A DNA stretch of 64,000 nucleotides from Lepidurus packardi (lineage: Eukaryota; Arthropoda; Branchiopoda; Notostraca; Triopsidae), in assembly GCA_023053545.1 (NCBI GenBank), contig JAKZAN010000087.1, positions 61,001-125,000 of the forward strand. The letters run 5' to 3'. Below are positions 57,715-64,000 of this stretch, one piece after another. The first letter of the stretch is position 1, and every line of letters begins with the position of its first letter. Position numbers and translations under genes: made by a program. Below the pieces are notes generated by a model. That model was not told where the DNA came from and did not search any database. It saw nothing but the letters and a program-made list of their open reading frames with translations.

Positions 57715-57817
57715 GGGTACGCAGTTTGTAGGGAGCAAGAGTTATCTTTGATTAGGTAGGTCGGCGGGGTAGATGTTTCTTTGTTGGAAGATTCTGAAAA
57801 GAAGGTGTTATATTAAT

Positions 57818-58219
57818 ATGAGGTTGGGCTGGACTTATTCATAAATAAGTGATCTTATTCTTAGCAATAACGAGTCTTATTGCCATAGAAGGAAGTCGTT
57901 TTTTAGGAGACAACAGCAGTCTGTGCGCGGGGGATCCTCGCATGACTTCAATAAAACACACTCCGTCCGTTACCAACGATCTTTGGCAATAGAAAAGGAT
58001 AGAAGGATGCTTAATCGCAAAGATTGGTGCCTTTTTATTCTAGCCAAGAAAGGTTCTAAATTCTAAATTTCTAACCAATCCTCATACCTATACTTAGCTG
58101 CTATTTATACGATAGGCTTGTGTATGAACAGTATTATTGTATTAAATGGGACTGTTGGATGGGACCGTGATTCGGGAGTGTGCTTATCTGTGGAAGGTTG
58201 GGGGATTTAGTTAATTTGA
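57818..58219 (+). CDS. Doubtful open reading frame
   Basis: 133 codons open under the reassigned code in the only long gene-poor stretch (57715-58558). It contains several TAA/TAG codons and no recognisable motif. With only TGA as stop, a frame of this length is not surprising by chance. The remainder of the 840-base gap holds nothing I recognise. Confidence 0.15.
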
Positions 58220-58558
58220 GGGTTATAGAGGGTTTAGAACCTTTAAGGATGGTTTCCAATTAAAGAGAGTTAGTATGTGGTTTGAAAAAATAATAGTCTT
58301 GGCGTGGAACAAGTTAAAGAAGGAATGAGATGATAATGCGTGGAAGAAATCATAATTCTCTCCAGTAATAAAGCATGGAACAGCCCCATCCCAGTATTAC
58401 CATCCTGCAGAAAGCATAACAAGGCCACACTTATGGCGGCAAATAGCTGAATCCCTCCACCCCATCTATACGATTTACACAGATTAGCCTCAACACACTT
58501 TTACACACCTCATTATTAAACTTTACACACTTAAACCTCCTGGATTCCAATACTTCCC

Positions 58559-59867
58559 ATGAGCGAGCGCAAAGCATGGACTCCTCAAGTATCCCAGACA
58601 ATTTGTTCGTTTCCTTTTTATCTTCCACTTATCTATCCTACTATCCCTCTCTCGCTCTTATCTGACTGCTGGCTCCCTTCTCTTTTTAGCATCACAGGAA
58701 GATACCTACCTCCAGGAAATCATCAACTCCCGCCACATTCGAAAATGGAGTACAATCGCCTAGATCCTCCAATCTGAATACCATGTTAAAGGTCGTACGG
58801 GTAAACAGTGCAGATAACGGTATCCTTTTCTTTCCAAATTATTCCCAGCTGGCACAACAAACTAGACCCTAAGATCAACCAAAGTGCGTGGACGCCACAG
58901 TAGGAAGATGTTCTTTTCGAATGCCACAGCGCCCTAGGTAATAAGTGGGCTCGGATTGCGCAGTCCCTGCCTGGTAGGTAAATCTTGTTACTCTTCAAAG
59001 ATACTGGCCTTTTTCTGTGTCGGCACCTGATCTTTCCCAAATACCTGTACCTCTATAAACAATCTACTCTTCAGGTCTGACAACTGCGTCAAAAACCACT
59101 ACTACTCCACACTGCGCAAGGCGTTTCGTACTGTTAACCGCTACATTATCAAATTTAAGAAACGCTCGTAGCTCCGCCAGTTCAAAAATGCCACTCTCAC
59201 TAAGATTATTGCCCTTGCTCAGTAGGCATTCGATGGCAAACTCGACGGCACCCCGGAACAGTGCCGAAGGTGCCTCGATATCGAGAGAAACATGATCGAA
59301 GTCGCACGAAACCCTCAAGTACTCGGCCAGCAGTCATAGTTTGGAGATAAATTTGTGACGGATATTTTTGCACTTACCAAGAACCAAAGACTAAAGAGGC
59401 CCCGCAAAAAGAGGAAGTCTTTTTGCTCAGATTAGAGTGAAAAAGACTAGCCCTCAGGACTCCCAGAGGAAAGAATTGAACTTGAACAAGTTCCCTCGAA
59501 TAGGCTTAATTAGAGCCACACTACTCCTATCTCACCAAGTGTGCTCGCAGAGAGTAATCGACAGCTGGCTCCTAATGATTTAGTGGTTTCTCCGCCAATC
59601 CTGACCCAGATAGTTGAAGTTGCGGGTCCACCTTACCTGTTTTCGACTCTCAGTGCGTACTCATTCTATGCAGATCCTGGACTGGTACTATGCAGTACAA
59701 CATCGTTCGAAATGGAGTCAGGATCTGCACAGGGATCTATGGTGTTTTTCGGTCCTTTTTGTGGGGGATTGATGATGGAGGGTTCCAGAGGATATGTGGG
59801 TAGTTGTGTGAGTTTGTGCGATCGCGTTCAGAGCTCATGCTAATCGAATGTAGGAGAAAAGGAGTGA
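58559..59867 (+). CDS. Two-repeat (R2R3-type) MYB transcription factor
   Basis: About 360 residues once three introns are removed: about 115 nt (58580-58697), 28 nt ending TTCCCAG near 58810-58840, and about 88 nt near 58980-59075. MYB repeats: repeat 1 WTPQEDTYLQEII...RKWSTIAQIL...GRTGKQCRQRWHNKLDP, repeat 2 WTPQQEDVLFECH...[26 protein letters not shown]. Both have the regular Trp spacing and the GKQCRxRWxNxLDP signature typical of R2R3 MYB DNA binding. A basic stretch (RPRKKRK) follows as a likely nuclear signal. TGA at 59865-59867. Confidence 0.87.
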
Positions 59868-60274
59868 GTATTGGGAATGATGAATCCAACCAGTAAGGTG
59901 TATTGATTAATGGTCAGTGCCTGTGTCTCTGGAAAATAAATAATTGTGTGTGTTTGAAGCATTTTATTGGTTTCTAGCAAGCAGGAATCTTATTTAACAA
60001 GCATAAAACTGGAGGGAAATTACTAACCCAAAACTATGGCTTGAGAACTCCTCGCCCATTGTTCCTAGAGATTTCTCCCATACGAGGAGCCTCAAACAAA
60101 TGCAAGACTCTCAACCGGCCCCCATTTTATAGTCACTAATCTACAGCAAATCCACTATTATCAAAGCATCCAAGATCCACTACCTTCTTGTAAACCAGCT
60201 ACCATCATAATATTTAAAATAGCCAGCATTCCTTGACAAACCCAGCATACCCTAAATATCAACATAACACCCTC
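59868..60274. other. Intergenic region, nothing recognised
   Basis: About 405 AT-rich bases between two plus-strand genes. No RNA or coding feature was seen. Confidence 0.4.
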
Positions 60275-60622
60275 ATGGACACCGACAACAAGGGACGCCT
60301 CGCCATCACTGACGACAAATACAAGAAGCTCAAACGCAGATATACCAATCTACTGCAGCTCCACAGCAAACTCCTCAATGACCTCGACCACTCCTCCCAG
60401 GACATCCTCAAGCTCACCCCAGGAAAAAGACTACTATCGCACAAAGCTCCACGAACTCCTCCGCAAGACCGGCATCGACCTCACTGAACTGGAAACAAAA
60501 CCCTTAACTCCGAGAACAACTCTGATCCCATCCATTATTCCCATGCATTTGCGTGAGCCTATCCTCACTTATCAAGTCACTCTGGTATTAGTGCATCATA
60601 GATAATATTTCAGGGCGTTTGA
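60275..60622 (+). CDS. Small helical protein, frame break in the middle
   Basis: Exon 1 (MDTDNKGRLAITDDKYKKLK to HSSQDILKL) is a helical segment; the continuation EKDYYRTKLHELLRKTGIDL is in the +1 frame. No GT occurs between them, so the shift at about 60410-60425 is not explained by a normal intron. A 26-nt GTCACT...CATAG intron near the end leads to TGA at 60620-60622, overlapping the ING gene tail by about 27 bases. Alternatively the gene starts at the ATG at 60378. No family is recognised. Confidence 0.4.
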
Positions 60623-61271
60623 CTTCATCTTATCTTTCAGCTTTTGGCACTCCCCACAGATCCACTCTTCAGGCAGGGTCTTTTCCTTGATGCATCCACG
60701 ATGGAACCATTATCGCTCGCAGAAGGGTTGCTCACACCCAACCATCTCGTCGTACGACACTCCGCCACAAGAGCAAAATCGAGGTTCCTGCTTGTCGTAC
60801 AACCACTCCTTGCTTTCTTCTTTGCGTTCTCCTGCCCTTGTCCCTAATTTTTCCTTCCAGCTTCTTCTTCTTCTTGGGGTTCTCCCGCTCGTCCTCTTCG
60901 TGATCCTTCTCCTTTGATGGCTTCTTGAGATCGATTCTCAATCGTACAAGGTCTGCCTCGATCTTATCGCAAGGTTCTGAAACCAACTCTGCCAATTGTT
61001 CTGCTGTCTTGACCTTCTATACTGCCATTCCGTAGCACTTCTTCTGAAGAGCTATTATTTGCTGGTACTCGTCCTCCATGACTTTGGGATCCTGCTTTTT
61101 ATGTTACTTCGCCTTGACCTTTTCAATGAAGTCTTTCTGGCGTTGTGCGAGCTGAGAGTTGAGATCCTCAACCTTGCGATCGAGCTCGCGAATGTGGCGT
61201 AGATATCTGTTGGCTTCGAGAGGCACCATCTGGAACTTCTCCATGTACTCTTCGAGGTTGATGTTGGACAT
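60596..61271 (-). CDS. ING family PHD-finger protein
   Basis: About 215 residues. N-terminal ING domain helices (NLEEYMEKFQMVPLEANRYL, VMEDEYQQIIALQKKCYGMA), a Lys-rich linker (KKKKKLEGKIRDKGRRTQRR) and a C-terminal PHD finger: FCSCGGVSYDEMVGCEQP, then WFHRGCIKEKTLP and WICGECQ, the full C4HC3 pattern. ING PHD fingers read H3K4 methylation and recruit HAT/HDAC complexes; the Tyr in VSYDEM and Trp in WFH are aromatic-cage positions. A 19-nt intron (60788-60806) lies just before the PHD exon. TGA at 60596-60598. Confidence 0.9.
60788..60806 (-). other. 19-nt GT-AG intron in the ING gene
   Basis: Reads GTGGTTGTACGACAAGCAG on the minus strand. Removal in phase 0 joins KQG to EPRFCSCGG and restores the PHD finger; otherwise the frame reaches a TGA within 20 codons. 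Confidence 0.8.
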
Positions 61272-61475
61272 GGGAATATGAGGGTATGTGGTTGTAGTTA
61301 TGATTAAAGTTCAGGCGGAATAGAGAGAGCTGGGATTGTAATTTATGAGGGGGTCGAATATTGTGTGCCGGTGGGTGGCAGACCGTAATGTTTTGAAACT
61401 AGATAAAATATTATAAAGGGTGAGTGCTATCGATTTTGCAATATGCTCTCACACTTATTTCAAATATGTGTTCTC

Positions 61476-62019
61476 TCATCCGCTATATCTTAATAATCTC
61501 ACTCTCTGTTGCTAAACACCTAAAAATTGGCCAAGCTTCACTAATATCCCGCATCAGTTCAGCTTTTTTGACAGCAAGATCCAGTTCCCGACCAGGCTTT
61601 TCTGTCCTGTCTCTTTCTTCCGGTCGTCCGACACTGATACGACCTCCAGCATCCCGCTTTTTCGTACCTTTCACAAGGAATTACGGGTGCATAAACATGT
61701 TATTCTGTAACACTATCCCGTTTTAGGGGTCGCCCAGGAATTTGTTCTGATACTGGAAGTACGCGCGCTGCATGAGCAGTCGGTTCTTGATGTTGGTAAT
61801 GTTCTTGAGCTTGTTGGAGCGCTGTTCTAGGAGAAACTGTTGCTATTGGATAGACTTGTCGAGCTTTGCCATTTCTTCGCGAGTGCCGAGCTCCTCGAGA
61901 TGCTGCTGCAGGATGAGTAGTTTGTTTCTGGCCTCATGATTTTGGAGGGAGAGGGAGAGTGCTAGGTTGTCAGCAACGTGAGGCTGTGCGAGGAGATTGA
62001 GGGTGGAGTCAGAAGTCAT
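61476..62019 (-). CDS. Coiled-coil protein, unknown function
   Basis: About 170 residues, helical and Leu/Gln-rich (HEARNKLLILQQHLEEL, KLDKSIQQQQFLLEQR). A 22-nt intron (61520-61541, GTGAAG...TTTTAG) before the last exon leads to QQQRVRLLRYSG and TGA at 61476-61478; without it no TGA is met before the ING gene. Start is the ATG at 62017-62019. No family is recognised. Confidence 0.5.
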
Positions 62020-62222
62020 GATAAAGTGATGTGAGATTAGATATTTGAATATTTGAATGGGGGTGGGGCTCGTTCGTCTATCCGATGACAAAAAAGCAGT
62101 GAGAAACGATAGCGAAAATAAAATATATCAGAGTAACAGATATCATATCCTGTTGCAATCATACCTTCTAAAAAAGTGTAAACGTAACTCCAACCATTTA
62201 TACAACTATCGACTCCCCAATA

Positions 62223-64000
62223 TCACCCCTGCACCCGTATGCTGCTTGAAGATCCCGAGTGCAGATTCATCCGATCCGAGAACTTATCGTACGCCCAGTT
62301 AAACAGGTATTACACTTCATTGAACCTGTTGGAGAGCGTGTTTGTCTTCAGGATCACGATGATTGCTTCAAAGCTATCTCTCTGGAAACATGCCGCCATG
62401 CACGGTCCAGCACTGCTAGTCACTCCTGTCTTGATCCCCTGGCATTCTTTTAGGTCAAGGAGGCGGTTGGTATTTACCCATCTGAGTTCTCGCTTCAGCC
62501 TGGTTGACTCGTTGAAGATCTCGATCCTGTGCTACTTAGTGCGAACTATCTTCCTGAAAATCTGGTTAGACATTGCGTAGAAACAAAGATAGGCGAGATC
62601 GTTGGACGAAGAGTGATTCCTGCTGTCAGATAGTCCATGGGGGTTGGCGTAGTGGGTGTGTGAGAGCTTGAGACAACGGCACAACTCGTTCATTTACTTG
62701 AGAAAGTAGGAGGTGTTGGTTTCGCTGTGGGAGTACATCTTTGCGTCGCTGTCCCAGTCGAGAGTCTTGCTTTCTAGTTTCAAGTATTAGGTATCTGTGA
62801 TGTAGCTGTCGAAGAGTTACCCTCGCCCTACCATTCCTTTATGCTTTTTTAGCAGTTCCTCCTGCTTCTTTTTCTTGTACTACTAGCTTTGCTCGTAAAC
62901 CACTCTCCCGAAATAGTCTGCGAGAGCATATGCAGCATCGTTCCCGCTCGGCAGCATCATCCCATACAATAGGTCTTGGATCGATACGCGGTCTGCTGCT
63001 CTCAGTTGGGCAGAAGTGCCCGACATGCTAGCTGCTTTCCGAGATACTCTAATGTACGAGCTTAGCTCTATTTTGTACTTTGTGGCTAGATAGAGGCAGA
63101 TGACGCAGTTGGCGATCTTGGTGAGGGAAGCCATCTCCCGACGAGTCTCCCCGTTGATATCGAAAAGGATAGTGTCTTTGCTCAGGATTGTGATTGATTG
63201 GGACCTGATATTTTTGAGCTACTCCGCTAAATCCTGGTCCTCGATTTCCATCCTCTTGAAAGTTGAAGATCGAATAAATTCCTCTAATTTTAAGGGTTTG
63301 TGAGGCTCCGGTTCCTTCTTATTCTTGTGATACATGTCCTTGTTGCGCCTGCGGATTTAAACCGAGACATTGTTCGTGTGGCTGACGGTTTCTTTCTTTT
63401 TGCGTGGCTCCTTAATTCGGATGACAGTATCGGATGGGAGTGGGGAACTATTCAGATACTGGCTGTTCCGGATATTCAGCTATTTGAGTTCGTCGATCTT
63501 CTGTTGTTCGGCTACCAGCCGTTGAATCTGCTCTGCGATCTGTTTTTTCGTCTCCTATTCGTAAAAGGCCAGCCTTGACAGTTTGGCCTGCGTTGTGTTC
63601 ACAGTGTCAGCATAGCGCCACGCCACTTCTCTAAGTTACATGATGGATATTCGCACAGATACTTCTGGAGGCTGTAGGCCATGCCTTTTAGATGACTCTT
63701 GTGGGAGTCTGCGATTTCCTTCTACCGAAAGAAGCTCTTCTTTTGTCTCTCCTCATTAAAGGTCTTCGAGATGAATTCCTGCAGTCCTAGCAAATGGCCC
63801 TTTCCTTTCTTGAGCGTCTCGCCTCCTTTCTAATTTTGGTGTTCGGATTTTTTATCTCTAAACCATTGTATGGCTGCTGTTCGCTATGACTTAATGCAAA
63901 TCGAGTTACTTTGATCGTGCTGCAAATACGGTCCCAGTGCTGTAGAATGGTTCGATGACTGAACGTCTTTTTTCAGTGCTCGGATTCAGTCTCAAAAAAT
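62223..64000 (-). CDS. Protein with D-Ala-D-Ala carboxypeptidase-like (peptidase S11) domain, N-terminus beyond window
   Basis: The C-terminal 300 residues are a peptidase S11 domain with all three catalytic motifs in order: SxxK in MASLTKIANC (near 63110-63135), SGN in MLPSGNDAAYALADYFG, and KTG in GIKTGVTSSAGPCMAACF. Bacterial S11 enzymes trim peptidoglycan stem peptides. Upstream of it is a Lys/Gln-rich helical region (KKQIAEQIQRLVAEQQKIDEL) and further coding sequence to the window edge. A 53-nt intron near 63590-63645 is inferred to join the two parts; without it the upstream part ends at a TGA near 63607 and a separate gene would start at the ATG near 63640. Stop TGA at 62223-62225. Confidence 0.72.

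Noticed and set aside
58010-58080. U5 snRNA-like loop GCCTTTTTATT
   Set aside because: The conserved loop GCCTTTTAC is not matched, flanking arms do not form the U5 stem and there is no Sm site in position.
1-64000. Window as a set of hypotrich nanochromosomes or scrambled germline DNA
   Set aside because: There are no internal G4T4/C4A4 telomere repeats, genes are contiguous with short spacers, and coding exons are not interrupted by AT-rich eliminated segments.
1-64000. Origin from a diplomonad or oxymonad, which also read TAR as Gln
   Set aside because: Small TIM, ADCK2-like and mitochondrial DnaJ genes show a true mitochondrion, and ciliate-type short introns, MORN and histone features are common here.
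1-64000. CRISPR arrays, insertion sequences or intact transposons
   Set aside because: No regular direct-repeat arrays, terminal inverted repeats or transposase catalytic domains were found; only the CENP-B-like DNA-binding domains hint at a transposon origin.

Overview
The window reads as gene-dense nuclear DNA of a ciliate that uses TAA and TAG as glutamine codons and TGA as its stop codon. The best calibration is the divergent histone pair: H4 (42091-42423) and H3 (42712-43125) both end in TGA. In dozens of recognisable proteins (USP, EFL1, SSL1, CK1, calcineurin, MYB, ING, TRAPPC1) conserved sequence runs straight through in-frame TAA and TAG. Genes are small, lie about 1.4 kb apart on both strands, and are interrupted by very short GT-AG introns (about 19-53 nt, rarely about 90-120). 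There are no telomeric repeats inside the window, so this is not a set of one-gene nanochromosomes. Mitochondrial genes (small TIM chaperone, ADCK2-like kinase, mitochondrial DnaJ) argue against the amitochondriate protists that share this code. I cannot name the species.

Layout. 1-11.4 kb (minus): a giant USP9X/USP34-type deubiquitinase running off the left edge, the TFIIH subunit SSL1 and the ribosome-maturation GTPase EFL1. 11.8-14.9 kb (plus): a lipid-anchored MORN protein, a small TIM chaperone and an unknown gene. 14.9-26.9 kb (minus): a coiled-coil protein, an Elongator subunit 5 candidate, an FHA-PP2C phosphatase, an ADCK2-like kinase, a DUF4485-like protein, a CENP-B/Tigger-type DNA-binding protein and an ULK/ATG1-like kinase. 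This last gene is head to head with a second ULK-like kinase at 27.3 kb. 29-34.1 kb (plus): TRAPPC1, a charged RNA-binding-like protein, a secreted thioredoxin-fold protein, and two tandem secreted Tlde1/DUF2778-like (L,D-transpeptidase fold) proteins. 34.3-37.5 kb (minus): a pseudokinase fused to MORN repeats. 37.7-45.3 kb: HINT, an NT-C2 coiled-coil protein, the H4/H3 pair, a candidate C/D snoRNA and CK1. 45.6-50.7 kb (minus): an ankyrin/TRF4-type nucleotidyltransferase fusion, a mitochondrial membrane protein and calcineurin A. 50.9-64 kb: Kelch, TRIM-like, DnaJ, an atypical dual-specificity phosphatase, a secreted Asn/Gly-repeat protein, a two-repeat MYB, ING, and a D-Ala-D-Ala carboxypeptidase (peptidase S11) domain running off the right edge.

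Most genes are unrelated housekeeping or signalling functions rather than one pathway. The themes that stand out are bacterial cell-wall-type enzymes in a eukaryote (two Tlde1-like genes and one S11 peptidase), ciliate-style domain fusions and degenerate catalytic domains (pseudokinase-MORN, ankyrin-TRF4, CX5K phosphatase), and extreme intron miniaturisation. Boundaries assume TAR = Gln and TGA = stop. Introns were placed by hand from frame continuity and GT-AG ends, so individual splice sites are inferences.
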